Below, piece after piece: positions 8,191-16,422 of a stretch of 64,000 bases of DNA. The position numbers were made by a program, and so were the translations under genes. Numbering within the stretch: the stretch's first letter is position 1; every line of letters starts with the position of its first letter. The stretch lies in NCBI RefSeq assembly GCF_003522965.1, contig NZ_CP031513.1, positions 1,426,001 through 1,490,000 on the forward strand, given 5' to 3'. The notes beneath the pieces are model-generated. The model did no database searches, was not told where the DNA came from, and was given only the letters and a program-made list of their open reading frames with translations. The DNA comes from Bombilactobacillus bombi. GTDB taxonomy: Bacteria > Bacillota > Bacilli > Lactobacillales > Lactobacillaceae.

Positions 8191-9165
8191 TTAATACTTT
8201 TCGTGCCACATATATCTACGTACATCCAAAGAATGTCCTCTTTGAAACGCTATTGATTCGACTAATTGTCTTACTACTACTCCAGATAAAATAGCGGCAA
8301 TATATTGTTTAGATTCTTCTTTAACCCCATCTAAATTTAAATCTTTTTGATCTAAAATAGTAATATTTTTAGTGTACTTAACAGCAAAATCTTCTACTCT
8401 TTGATCTAATTTTCTAGTATTACCAATACTTTTAATCATTAAAAAAGGTACATTATCATCAGTAATTTCAAATGGGCCATGGAAATATTCTCCAGAATGA
8501 ATCATTGCAGAATTAATCCATTGCATTTCCATAAACCAACAATTAGCAGTAGAATACATTTCTCCGTAATTAATTCCGCTAGCTAAAGTATAAATAATTT
8601 TATCTCGTTTATTTTCTTTGCCCCACTGGTCTGCCAAAGGTTGATATTTTTTCTTGTTTTGAATAGTTAACTCTTGTAATTTATTTAATTCATTAAAGCA
8701 AGTGTCCCATTTTCCCTTATTAGTAAAATGTTTTAAAAGCTTAAAAATCAATCCATAAAATACAGGTTTATTTAAATCACTAGCATCAGCATCTTTACCC
8801 CAATCATAGTGAATAGGATATTCTGATTCATTCCATAAAAAAGAATCTTTTTCATGTGAAAAAGAAATAGTCGTAGCACCAGCTGCACGAGCTACTTTTG
8901 TAGCATTAACAGTTTCTGGTGTAGTTCCTGAATGAGACATAGTTATAACTACTGCATTTTCACCTAATAATTTAGGAGTGTCATTAATAAATTCATTTGC
9001 TGTATAAACTTGTGACACTAGTTCCGTTTCTCTATCAAAAATATATTGTCCTGGCATCAATACTGCTTGAGAACCACCACACGCTGCAAAATAAATACTT
9101 TTAATATTCTTATTCTCTAATGCAGCAACTGCATTATCAATTTCTTCAATATGCTCTTTTCTCAT
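8191..9165 (-). CDS. fructosamine-6-phosphate deglycase-like SIS protein (FrlB/GfrF type)
   Basis: 324 residues with two SIS domains. FAACGGSQAVLMPGQYIF and VITMSHSGTTPETVNATK form the first sugar-phosphate site; IHSGEYFHGPFEI and the C-terminal DVRRYMWHEKY resemble fructoselysine-6-phosphate deglycase FrlB and the glucoselysine enzyme GfrE/GfrF, which split phosphorylated Amadori compounds into glucose 6-phosphate plus an amine. The N-terminal glutaminase domain of GlmS is absent. It is the first gene of the operon (RBS AGAAGGAG). Placement with a mannose-type PTS and a UTRA regulator parallels described Amadori-product operons. The substrate (fructoselysine, glucoselysine or another adduct) is inferred. 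Confidence 0.8.
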   Translation of the reverse strand: MRKEHIEEIDNAVAALENKNIKSIYFAACGGSQAVLMPGQYIFDRETELVSQVYTANEFINDTPKLLGENAVVITMSHSGTTPETVNATKVARAAGATTISFSHEKDSFLWNESEYPIHYDWGKDADASDLNKPVFYGLIFKLLKHFTNKGKWDTCFNELNKLQELTIQNKKKYQPLADQWGKENKRDKIIYTLASGINYGEMYSTANCWFMEMQWINSAMIHSGEYFHGPFEITDDNVPFLMIKSIGNTRKLDQRVEDFAVKYTKNITILDQKDLNLDGVKEESKQYIAAILSGVVVRQLVESIAFQRGHSLDVRRYMWHEKY

Positions 9166-9192
9166 AGTCTTTCTCCTTCTAAAAAAATTAAT

Positions 9193-9228
9193 ATTAAAAG
9201 ATTATATAATGTTATATAATCTTTTAAT
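9193..9228. promoter_or_regulatory. long palindromic operator before the Amadori-type PTS operon
   Basis: Perfect 17-nt arms, ATTAAAAGATTATATAA (9193-9209) and its complement at 9212-9228, around TG. It lies 28 nt upstream of the SIS-gene ATG (RBS GGAG in between) and contains TATAAT-like -10 sequence on the minus strand, so a bound repressor would block the promoter. The GntR/UTRA protein at the operon end is the expected ligand. Confidence 0.65.
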
Positions 9229-9286
9229 TGTAAGTTTATATTAACAGTCTTAAAATTACAACCCTTTAATTTAAAAAAATATTTTT

Positions 9287-9302
9287 AATATATCGCTTAC
9301 AT
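9287..9302 (-). promoter_or_regulatory. cre-like catabolite control site
   Basis: The minus strand reads ATGTAAGCGATATATT, matching the CcpA cre consensus WTGNAANCGNWWNCAW except for the CA near the end. It lies about 60 bp upstream of the palindromic operator. A nearly identical 14-mer core recurs at 19252-19267. Confidence 0.45.
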
Positions 9303-9331
9303 TTTTCAAGACGGGATATATTACACAAAAA

Positions 9332-9362
9332 AACAGTTTATTATTTTAAATAACAAACTGTT
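9332..9362 (-). terminator. terminator of the lipoate ligase gene
   Basis: AACAGTTTATTATT (9332-9345) pairs with AATAACAAACTGTT (9349-9362) with one mismatch. On the minus strand the stem is followed by TTTTTTTG, so it ends transcription coming from the lplA gene on its right. Confidence 0.7.
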
Positions 9363-9380
9363 AATTAAACTATCTATACT

Positions 9381-10393
9381 TTATGGTGCTATTAATTGCA
9401 AAACATCAGCTGAATTGATTCCTGTAAAGTATTGTGATAAATCATTATTTTCCAAAACCATTTTCAGGCTTTTATAATCATAATTAATTCCTAACAACTG
9501 TTGCTCTAAATTCTGCACATCTCTTTCACCAAAAAATCACCATAAAATCTAGCAACACTGATTTTTCCATGTTCAACTAAAAATCGTGCATCAATGGTTC
9601 CCATAGAAAAATGATGCCGGCGTTGGATTGTAAATTTGGGTGACTTTCCATAAACCCAATCCCAATTGTAATAATATTTTTCTTTTAACTGATCAATAGC
9701 TGCTTGATCATCAGCAGTTAAATGATATTCTTTATCTTTAATCTCCTCCAGACTTTGTGCATGGAATAAGCTTAATAGTAATACATCTCGAAATTGCTCG
9801 GTTGTTAGATGTTGATATTTTTCTGCCAAATATGGACGAATATTAGTTACCCGACTACGAATTGACTTAATTCCTTTGGATTGAATTTTATCTTGGCGTA
9901 CATGGAGAGCTTTGGATAAAACATCTAAATCAACATCATAAGATAAGGTCCCATGTGAGAAGGTTTTCCCATTTTTCGTGTACATGGCATTACCAGAAAA
10001 CTTCTTTCCCTCAATTGTAATGTCATTGCGTCCTGTGACTTGAGCTCCTTGAGCTCCTAACCCGTGTAAGGCATCAACAATCGGTTGAACAATTTGTTTA
10101 AAATTGCCAAACTGTTCGTCATTAGCATCAACTACAAAGCTAAAGCATAAATTACCTAAATCATCATAAATACCGCCACCACCAGAAACTCTCCGGGTTA
10201 CAGTAATATTGTGTTCACGAACATATTCATTATTTAATTCTTCAATAGTATTTTGATTACGCCCCACAATAATACAAGGCTTTTGAATATAGAATAAAAC
10301 TAGCGGTTCCTTAAAATCTTTTTGATCTGTTAAATATTGTTCGGTAGCTAAATTATCTCTAATATCTTGTGATTTCATTACTACATATTGCAA
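9381..10393 (-). pseudogene. lplA: lipoate-protein ligase A, frameshifted near the C-terminus
   Basis: Lipoate-protein ligase joins lipoate to E2 and GcvH proteins. Conserved features: NLATEQYLTD, FYIQKPCIIVGRNQN, TRRVSGGGGIYDDLGNLCFSF and GTLSYDVDLDVLSKAL. UUG at 10393 is chosen as start because GGAGG lies 9 nt upstream and it yields the family-like N-terminus (M)QYVVMKSQDIRDNL. The open frame stops at 9506 after FYGDFLVKEMCRI, but in the next frame FGERDVQNLEQQLLGINYDY continues to a stop at 9381 and matches the usual family C-terminus. The break is at a run of six A (9531-9536); one missing base explains it. It is either a real loss of the last ~50 residues, phase variation or a sequencing error. 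Confidence 0.82.
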
Positions 10394-10929
10394 TAGTAAA
10401 TTCCTCCCTTTAATTAAAACGATTTCAAAATTAGTATACAATATTATAATAGTCGCTGCTTCTATTAATTAAAGTATTTAATATGTATACTCGTGAGTTA
10501 ATTTTTGTATGCAGCCATTACTATACTGAGACACTGAAATAAGCTTTATTAAACAACATATAGATACTTTAGAATTATTATAAAAATATTTTCAATCATA
10601 GATAAAGTTATACAGTATAGATTATAACTAAAAAAGCCATTCTTAAAACCATCGGCACAATGATTGCATAATGCTATATTATGTAAATTTTATCGAACCG
10701 TACTTTAGTGCGTTCCTCATAATAGCAACGCTGTTTAATAATTCTCAATTATACCTTCCAACAAAATTAGAATTTGTAAGTTTTTATAATCATTAATTTA
10801 AAATTAATAATAAGTCACTTTTCTATAATTATTCCTCAGTCAGTGTTAAGTTGTGAACAAGTTAATTAAAAAGAGGTGAACTTAATTAATGTAATTTGTC
10901 TATCGTGTTTTGTATTAGGAGGTTTTTCA
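10394..10929. other. gene-free spacer between lplA and the SDR gene
   Basis: About 530 bp of AT-rich sequence with stop codons in all frames at short intervals. No convincing RBS-linked ORF, long hairpin or repeat was found except AGGAGG at 10918-10923, the ribosome site of the SDR gene. Confidence 0.4.
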
Positions 10930-11676
10930 ATGAAAAGATTAGAAAATAAAGTTGCCATTATCACTGGCGGAGCAGCTGGAATAGGTTTAGCTACCACAAA
11001 GCGATTCATTTTAGAAGGTGCAAAAGTAGTTTTTACTGATGTTAATGATACAGAAGGCACTAAAGTCCAAAAGGAATTAGGAAATAAGGCAGTCTTTATA
11101 AAACAAAATGTAGCTTCTGAAAATGATTGGATTAAAGTCGTTCAAAACACATTAGATAAATTTGGAAAAATTGATATTCTTTTTAATAATGCAGGCATTT
11201 ATCGAATTAAGCCAATTATCGATATCTCATTAGATGAATGGAAACAATTACTAGATATAAATATTAATGGTGTTTTCTTAGGGATGAAACATGTTTTGCC
11301 CAAAATGGCTTCTAACAATTCTGGTTCTGTTATTAACGCTTCTTCTATTGCAGGATTAATCGGATCAGCAGGACATGTTTTATATGGTGCTAGCAAGGGA
11401 GCTGTTCGCATAATGAGTAAAGATGAAGCAGCAGAATACGCCACACACAATATTAGAGTCAATTCGATTCATCCTGGTTATATAACAACCGCCATGAGTG
11501 ATTATGCCTCCGAATCTTTAAAATTATCTAAAGAAGAACTAAATAAAACTTATCCATTAGGTAGAATGGGTAAACCTGAAGAAGTAGCTAATTTAGTGCT
11601 TTTCTTGGCTAGTGATGAAGCAGCATTTATTACTGGTACAGAAATACCAATTGATGGAGGCTTCACTTCCAAATAG
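10930..11676 (+). CDS. short-chain dehydrogenase/reductase
   Basis: 248 residues from ATG 10930, just after AGGAGGTTTTTCA; an upstream in-frame GTG would add an unrelated 18-residue leader. The N-terminus MKRLENKVAIITGGAAGIG has the TGxxxGIG nucleotide-binding motif, followed by NNAG, the catalytic Ser in NASSIAG and the YGASKG Tyr-Lys pair (YxxxK). The C-terminus FITGTEIPIDGGFTSK is classical SDR. It resembles the NADP-dependent secondary-alcohol dehydrogenases of lactobacilli (ASKGAVRIMSK, NSIHPGYI). NAD(P)-dependent oxidoreduction of an alcohol or ketone; substrate not predictable. Monocistronic with its own terminator. Confidence 0.9.
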   Translation: MKRLENKVAIITGGAAGIGLATTKRFILEGAKVVFTDVNDTEGTKVQKELGNKAVFIKQNVASENDWIKVVQNTLDKFGKIDILFNNAGIYRIKPIIDISLDEWKQLLDININGVFLGMKHVLPKMASNNSGSVINASSIAGLIGSAGHVLYGASKGAVRIMSKDEAAEYATHNIRVNSIHPGYITTAMSDYASESLKLSKEELNKTYPLGRMGKPEEVANLVLFLASDEAAFITGTEIPIDGGFTSK

Positions 11677-11695
11677 AATTTTAATTATTAAAATA

Positions 11696-11737
11696 CCCAT
11701 AATCATTAGATAATAATTTAGTGATTATGGGATTTTA
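11696..11737 (+). terminator. terminator after the SDR gene
   Basis: CCCATAATCA (11696-11705) pairs with TGATTATGGG (11722-11731) over a 16-nt loop; ATTTTAT follows. T-tract is short, so moderate strength. Confidence 0.65.
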
Positions 11738-12195
11738 TGTAAACAAAACAAATCAAATATATAATATTAGTTTGCTTATGAAAATTGTTCTTTTAGCCGC
11801 TATAAAACTATTACTTAAGCAAAAGACAATAACCAAGTTACTACATAAAGTACAATTACAACTAACTAATGCACTATTGCTGAACTTTGTTTGTAATGTT
11901 TGATTTGTCATAGTGTCTCTACTACAATTAACATAATTACCCACTAGATCCTAAAGCATCATTGATATCTGCTTTAGGAGTTAATTTCATAATTTTCTCT
12001 CAAAACCTAGCAATAGACTAAATCATGTTTACTAATTAGAATTATTTCTAACTAAACAAAAATTAGTAACAAATAAGTACTACAAATACTGATTTTGCTT
12101 TTTATATTTCCCAGGAAATAAGCCTTAACTTTCTTGTCAAAGCCCAATAACTACTGTAAATTAAAAGTAGTGACTTTATATTCAAGGAGCAGCTT
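11738..12195. other. gene-free spacer with one short hairpin
   Basis: No convincing gene. A hairpin CCTAAAGCA...TGCTTTAGG (11951-11980) has a 9-bp stem but no T-run. A minus-strand frame of 17 codons overlies it (MKLTPKADINDALGSSG) with only a weak RBS. AAGGAG at 12184-12189 is the ribosome site of the following gene. Confidence 0.35.
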
Positions 12196-13419
12196 ATGTT
12201 AAAACAAAAAAGCTTCAATTCTCTTATTCGAATGTGGTTTTTAGTACAATATTTTTTAGAAATAGCAGTTATTGGTATTCTATTAATGAGGCGCTTATTA
12301 GGAGTTAGTTGGCAAAATAAACCGTTAGGTCTCGTTTTAACTACTTGTATTTTCTTACTAATTTTAACCGTTCCTGGCGTTTTCTTGCTTAATCCTCATG
12401 AAGCACACTCAAATCAAAGCAAACGTTGGCAGCGGCTATTATTAAGATTTAATCACTATTATCAAACGTTGGGACAATTAATAGTTTTGCCTACACTGTT
12501 GAGTATGCTTTGTTCTTTTTTGCCAACAGAAGTCACAATATTTAACAATCTTATTTTGTCACTCATTCTTATTTATAGTTTAGTCATGTATATCCCTATC
12601 GGTGTTTTGGCATTTGCTCGTATTCAATCACTCTTAGGTCGAATGTTAATGTCATTGATCGTAGCTTTTTTAATGCTTAGTCTGCCTTTAACAGGTCACA
12701 CCGGCTTTGATCCTATTCTATTAGCCCTTAGTAATAGTGATATAATGGCTGCTTTGAGTTTTGTCATTTTAACGAGTATCGTTATGAAAATTTGGGGGTT
12801 TGAACTCCCCAAATTTTCTTGGGCACATAATAGTCAAAAGGGAATAATCCTTTTTTTGATTATCTTTTCTCTTATTACTATTATCTTTAACGCCTTTGGA
12901 ACCGCCGAGAGTTGGCAACAAATATTGCAATTAGATTTTACTATTCGTTCTACTTCTTTGACTTTACTTTTAAATGGATTAGAAGCAGGCATTTTAGAAG
13001 AATGGTTATGCCGTTTTGTCTTACTTTATCTATTACTCCATGCTTTACGAAATCGTTTATTCCAATTTGATTTAGCAATTATTGGTAGTTCTTTGATTTT
13101 TAGCTTGGCACATATTCCTAATTTAGCAGTTCAAAGTCTGGATGCAACTATTTTACAAGCAATTTTTGCTTTTAGCTTAGGAATCTTATTTGCTGCTATT
13201 TACCTGTACACCAAAGCTTTTTGGTGGCCAATGCTGTTTCATGCTAGTATGGACATACTGGCTTTTATCACCAGTGGTAAAGAAACTATGAGTATTCCTA
13301 CTAGTTTTGATTGGATGATACTCATTATTACAGCTATTATTTTCTTGGGAATTGCTGCTTTTCTCTTAAGTGGCCAGCGACGCGAAACTGTTAAAGAAAA
13401 TTTTCCAGAATTGCTGTAA
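12196..13419 (+). CDS. CPBP-family intramembrane metalloprotease
   Basis: 407 residues with about ten hydrophobic segments. The CPBP (CAAX protease/bacteriocin-processing, Abi) motifs are present in order: EEWLCR (EExxxR) after GLEAGIL, then FSLAHIPN (FxxxH) and FHASMDIL (HxxxD). These give the two glutamates and two histidines of the membrane active site. Roles in the family include peptide processing and bacteriocin self-immunity; no bacteriocin gene is seen next to it. RBS AAGGAGC is 7 nt before the ATG. It is longer than the usual 200-300 residues because of extra N-terminal membrane helices. Confidence 0.85.
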   Translation: MLKQKSFNSLIRMWFLVQYFLEIAVIGILLMRRLLGVSWQNKPLGLVLTTCIFLLILTVPGVFLLNPHEAHSNQSKRWQRLLLRFNHYYQTLGQLIVLPTLLSMLCSFLPTEVTIFNNLILSLILIYSLVMYIPIGVLAFARIQSLLGRMLMSLIVAFLMLSLPLTGHTGFDPILLALSNSDIMAALSFVILTSIVMKIWGFELPKFSWAHNSQKGIILFLIIFSLITIIFNAFGTAESWQQILQLDFTIRSTSLTLLLNGLEAGILEEWLCRFVLLYLLLHALRNRLFQFDLAIIGSSLIFSLAHIPNLAVQSLDATILQAIFAFSLGILFAAIYLYTKAFWWPMLFHASMDILAFITSGKETMSIPTSFDWMILIITAIIFLGIAAFLLSGQRRETVKENFPELL

Positions 13420-13433
13420 TTAATTTTAGTCGT

Positions 13434-13467
13434 AAAAAAGAGTTAGCCTTTAAACTAACTCTTTTTT
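13434..13467. terminator. bidirectional terminator
   Basis: AAAAAAGAGTTAG (13434-13446) and its perfect complement (13455-13467) form a 13-bp stem with T-runs on both sides, serving the CPBP gene (+) and the small membrane protein gene (-). Confidence 0.88.
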
Positions 13468-13477
13468 AGTATTTATT

Positions 13478-13861
13478 TCATTTTTTCACAATAAGTATTA
13501 CTGCTATCAAAGTAATTACTCCAGCCAACAAAATTGCTAAGAAATAAGCACCTGTTCCTGATTTTCCAAGTCCAAAAAGTCCAATAATAAAAGCAACTAA
13601 TAAAAAAATAATTATCCCACAAATTCCGCTTAATAATGGATGCCGTTCCAAATCTTTAGAAATCGCCATTTCCTTGAAGGCATTTAAAATAAAGCTAATA
13701 TATAAAATGGCCATAATCGGTGCAGAGGTTAAATAGTATAATCCTTGTGTACAAACACCATAAATTGCAAAAATAATCAAAACACCAGTTTGTAAATAAT
13801 ATAAGCGTGACTCTAGCCGTTGTTTTTTTAAAATTAAACGTTCATCTTTTAATTTTTCCAT
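13478..13861 (-). CDS. four-helix membrane protein of unknown function
   Basis: 127 residues. A charged N-terminus (MEKLKDERLILKKQRLESR) precedes four predicted membrane helices at about 22-42, 46-62, 75-98 and 102-125. Proteins of this shape are often found paired with a small XRE regulator, as here (the regulator gene ends 106 bp upstream). No enzymatic motif. GAGGT gives the RBS. Probably cotranscribed with the XRE gene and controlled by it. Confidence 0.7.
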   Translation of the reverse strand: MEKLKDERLILKKQRLESRLYYLQTGVLIIFAIYGVCTQGLYYLTSAPIMAILYISFILNAFKEMAISKDLERHPLLSGICGIIIFLLVAFIIGLFGLGKSGTGAYFLAILLAGVITLIAVILIVKK

Positions 13862-13967
13862 CGTCGCTACCTCATTTTAGTGACTGGTTATTCTAGTTTT
13901 AATTAATTGTTTGTTGTAAGGAATTAAACAGAAGCTTCTATGAATATCTACTTTCAAAAAACATACT

Positions 13968-14174
13968 TTAGCTTTTTTTTGAACTGCTTTCTTCCCAAAA
14001 TAAAGCATTTAAATCTGTTTTTAAAATGTGTGCTAACTTCAGACATAACGCTAAAGTAGGATTATACTTATCATTTTCAATCATATTAATTGTTTGACGA
14101 GAAACATCAATCTTATTAGCTAAGTCTAATTGTGAAAGTCTCATTTTTTTACGATAATAGCGCACATTATTCAT
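13968..14174 (-). CDS. small XRE-family HTH regulator
   Basis: 68 residues from ATG 14174 (GAAGGAG upstream); an earlier in-frame start at 14198 lies inside the palindrome and RBS region. MNNVRYYRKKMRLSQLDLA begins the Cro/CI-type HTH; IDVSRQTINMIENDKYNPT is the recognition part. It belongs to the YozG-like group of free-standing HTH proteins that commonly pair with a small membrane protein. Its promoter is overlaid by a perfect palindrome, suggesting autoregulation. Confidence 0.9.
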   Translation of the reverse strand: MNNVRYYRKKMRLSQLDLANKIDVSRQTINMIENDKYNPTLALCLKLAHILKTDLNALFWEESSSKKS

Positions 14175-14187
14175 GAATACTCCTTCA

Positions 14188-14249
14188 AAATATATCAAAT
14201 ATATTTGATATATTTAATCATAGTATAGCAACTCTTTTTTCAATGTCAA
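14188..14249 (-). promoter_or_regulatory. promoter with 28-bp perfect palindrome for the XRE gene
   Basis: On the minus strand TTGACA (14244-14249), a 16-nt spacer and TATACT (14222-14227) form a strong promoter. Immediately downstream 14188-14215 is a perfect 28-bp palindrome with half AAATATATCAAATA. Its place over the transcript start and RBS suits a dimeric autorepressor; a further half-site (TCAAATATA) lies at 14247-14255. Confidence 0.72.
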
Positions 14250-14369
14250 ATATACCTGATAGAGTCATTTCTAATAGTTGTACTCAGATTAAAAAATATC
14301 TTTTTAGAAATAGTTCGATATTTATCATTGTCTTGAATATAATTGTTTATCTAAATTTGTTTTTAGTTT

Positions 14370-14532
14370 CTTTTATGCAAACGATGGTTGCTCAAAAACT
14401 TTTTGTAAAGACAGGAATTCAAGCAGGAAAACTCTTAATCTCACTGATTTAACAGAAATATTTAACTGTACTTTAGATAGTCTTATATTAGGCATTGATT
14501 CCAAAGAAAATAACACCCAAAATAAAAAGTGA
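14370..14532 (+). pseudogene. remnant of a second HTH regulator
   Basis: Frame 1 reads MVAQKLFVKTGIQAGKL up to about 14424, resembling the recognition helix region of XRE regulators (VSRQTISKWETG...). One frame over, LNLTDLTEIFNCTLDSLILG continues to TGA at about 14525, like the C-terminal helix of such regulators. Together they look like a decayed 50-60 residue HTH fragment with at least one frameshift and no intact start. Short similarity only, so tentative. The rest of the 14250-14643 spacer shows nothing clear. Confidence 0.33.
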
Positions 14533-14643
14533 TAGTGGCAAATACATTAGACATTACAGTAATGTTTGGGACCTTATTGCTAGTTATTGATGGTTATTAC
14601 TAGTATTTTCCCCCTTAGTTTCCTATTTAGTAAAGTAAAAAAG

Positions 14644-16257
14644 TTATTCTGCATTATCTTTTTGTGCTAATACTTTTGCTTTTTGATTCAATTTTTTTGC
14701 TTGTTCAAAGTCAGCTGTTATTACCCCACTATGGCTGCCCCAGTAATAAAATCCTAAAGAAATAACTACAATCACCAATTGATCCCAAGGATAATGCAGC
14801 CAATTTTGCCCGCCGAATTCCTGGCTGCCGCCATAAGAAAGCAGTGAGATTACTATTAAATAAATTATCATCCATAAACTAGCTTGCCAGTGCAAACGAA
14901 ATTGTTGAAAGTGATTTTTTTGTTCGTAAAACAAATATATTGGTAAACCCAAAAGAATGATTCCAATCACTTCAATCGTTGTCGGCCACATTGACCAATA
15001 AATAGCCAAAGACGCCAGCACAAAAGATAATGGTGCTACTACAGATAAGTGCTTCAACTTAATTGGTCGAAATAGTTGGGGCCCAATTTTACGTAAAGCT
15101 ACTGCTGTAACTGGTCCGGTAAGATACGCAATTAAGGTGGCTGCTGATAAAACTGTCGCTAATAACGACCATGATCTAAACAAGGCTACCATCACCATAC
15201 TTAAAATTGCATTAACTACCATCGCTATTCTAGGAATTCGATATTTGGAATTCATTTTTCCTAAAAAGTGAGGCAAATGTCCGTTATCTTCCATCGCAGC
15301 TAAAGCCCTGGCTGCTGACGCCACAAAGGAAACTCCGGTGCCAAACGGGGAAACAAAAGCATCAATGTATAACAAAATTGCCAACCAATTAATGCCTAAT
15401 AAAATTGCTAAATCAGCAAAAGGAGAATCAAATGTGATGTGCTGCCAGCCATTTGCTAATGATTTAGGCGGGATGGAAGTAATAAATGCACTTTGTAATA
15501 ATAAGTAGATAACACCAGCAATTAACAGCGAAATAGTGATACCCAAACCAATGTAACGTTCTGGTTTTTTGATTTCACTCCCCATATTGATAACCGTTTG
15601 AAAAGCATTAAATGAAAAAATAATACCCGCCACTGAAGTTGCTGCTAATACTGGCGCTGTTCCATAAGGAAAAAACTCCTGTAAATTACTGCCATAATTA
15701 CCCGGATGAAAACTAGAACACGTTAAAATAATAATTGTTAAAATGGGCAAGCCGATTTTAAATAGTGAAATTAAAGAAGTAAAATGCGTCATCAAAGTAA
15801 TGGAGCCATAATTAATTAAAGTAAAAATAATAATAATTACAAAGACAACCATTAAACCCGAAGTAGTCACTTGGCCTTGTGCTACAAATTGGCGAGTCCA
15901 ATTAGCCCACTCCCAAGGCCAAGTACTCATATATTGAACTGTTGCTACTGCTTCTATAGGAATAATCGTCACTAATGATACCCAGTTAGCCCAACCAGCG
16001 ATAAAGCCCAATAACGAACCGTGAGAATATTGGGCATATTTGCTCATTCCGCCAGATTCTGGAAACATCGTGCCAATTTCGACGTAATTGTAAGCAATGG
16101 CGCCAATAATTAGTCCACCTAATGCCCAAGATAAAATTGCGGCTGGGCCAGCCAACTTAGAAGCTTCCCAAGAACCAAATAACCAGCCCGAACCAATTAA
16201 AGCACTCAAAGCCATCATTACAATCGAAAACAAGCTCATTTTTCGATGATTGTGCAT
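14644..16257 (-). CDS. APC-family amino acid permease
   Basis: 537 residues with about 12-13 membrane helices. The N-terminus has the APC motif ALSALIGSGWLFGSWEASKLAG; AYNYVEIGTMFPESGGMSKY follows, as in GABA/glutamate and aspartate-type exchangers. Secondary active amino acid import or exchange at the cytoplasmic membrane; substrate unknown. GAGGGAG is the RBS. Upstream TTGACC-17-CACAAT (about 16322-16350, minus) may be the promoter. Monocistronic. Confidence 0.88.
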   Translation of the reverse strand: MHNHRKMSLFSIVMMALSALIGSGWLFGSWEASKLAGPAAILSWALGGLIIGAIAYNYVEIGTMFPESGGMSKYAQYSHGSLLGFIAGWANWVSLVTIIPIEAVATVQYMSTWPWEWANWTRQFVAQGQVTTSGLMVVFVIIIIFTLINYGSITLMTHFTSLISLFKIGLPILTIIILTCSSFHPGNYGSNLQEFFPYGTAPVLAATSVAGIIFSFNAFQTVINMGSEIKKPERYIGLGITISLLIAGVIYLLLQSAFITSIPPKSLANGWQHITFDSPFADLAILLGINWLAILLYIDAFVSPFGTGVSFVASAARALAAMEDNGHLPHFLGKMNSKYRIPRIAMVVNAILSMVMVALFRSWSLLATVLSAATLIAYLTGPVTAVALRKIGPQLFRPIKLKHLSVVAPLSFVLASLAIYWSMWPTTIEVIGIILLGLPIYLFYEQKNHFQQFRLHWQASLWMIIYLIVISLLSYGGSQEFGGQNWLHYPWDQLVIVVISLGFYYWGSHSGVITADFEQAKKLNQKAKVLAQKDNAE

Positions 16258-16351
16258 TTTTACTCCCTCATTTCATTGACTGCAAGATAATTTTTAATAC
16301 TTTTAATTGTGCCGAACAAACAGCTAGCGGTCAAGAAAATTTATAGCTATA

Positions 16352-16383
16352 TTAAAAAAAAACGAAACAATAATGTTTCGTTT
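16352..16383 (-). terminator. terminator of the MFS transporter transcript
   Basis: AAACGAAACA (16360-16369) pairs with TGTTTCGTTT (16374-16383) over ATAA. The A-run at 16354-16362 becomes the T-tract on the minus strand, serving the gene at 16423-17673. Confidence 0.82.
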
Positions 16384-16422
16384 CTAGTAATTAAAATGTA
16401 ATTAATTTTTATAATTATCATG

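Noticed and set aside
11721-11944. Two 60-63 codon ORFs on opposite strands in the spacer after the SDR gene
   Set aside because: They overlap each other and a terminator, have no RBS and no recognisable domain.
14243-14452. 69-codon plus-strand ORF over the XRE promoter
   Set aside because: Its start lies in the promoter of the divergent gene and lacks an RBS; only its end resembles an HTH fragment, which is recorded as a remnant.
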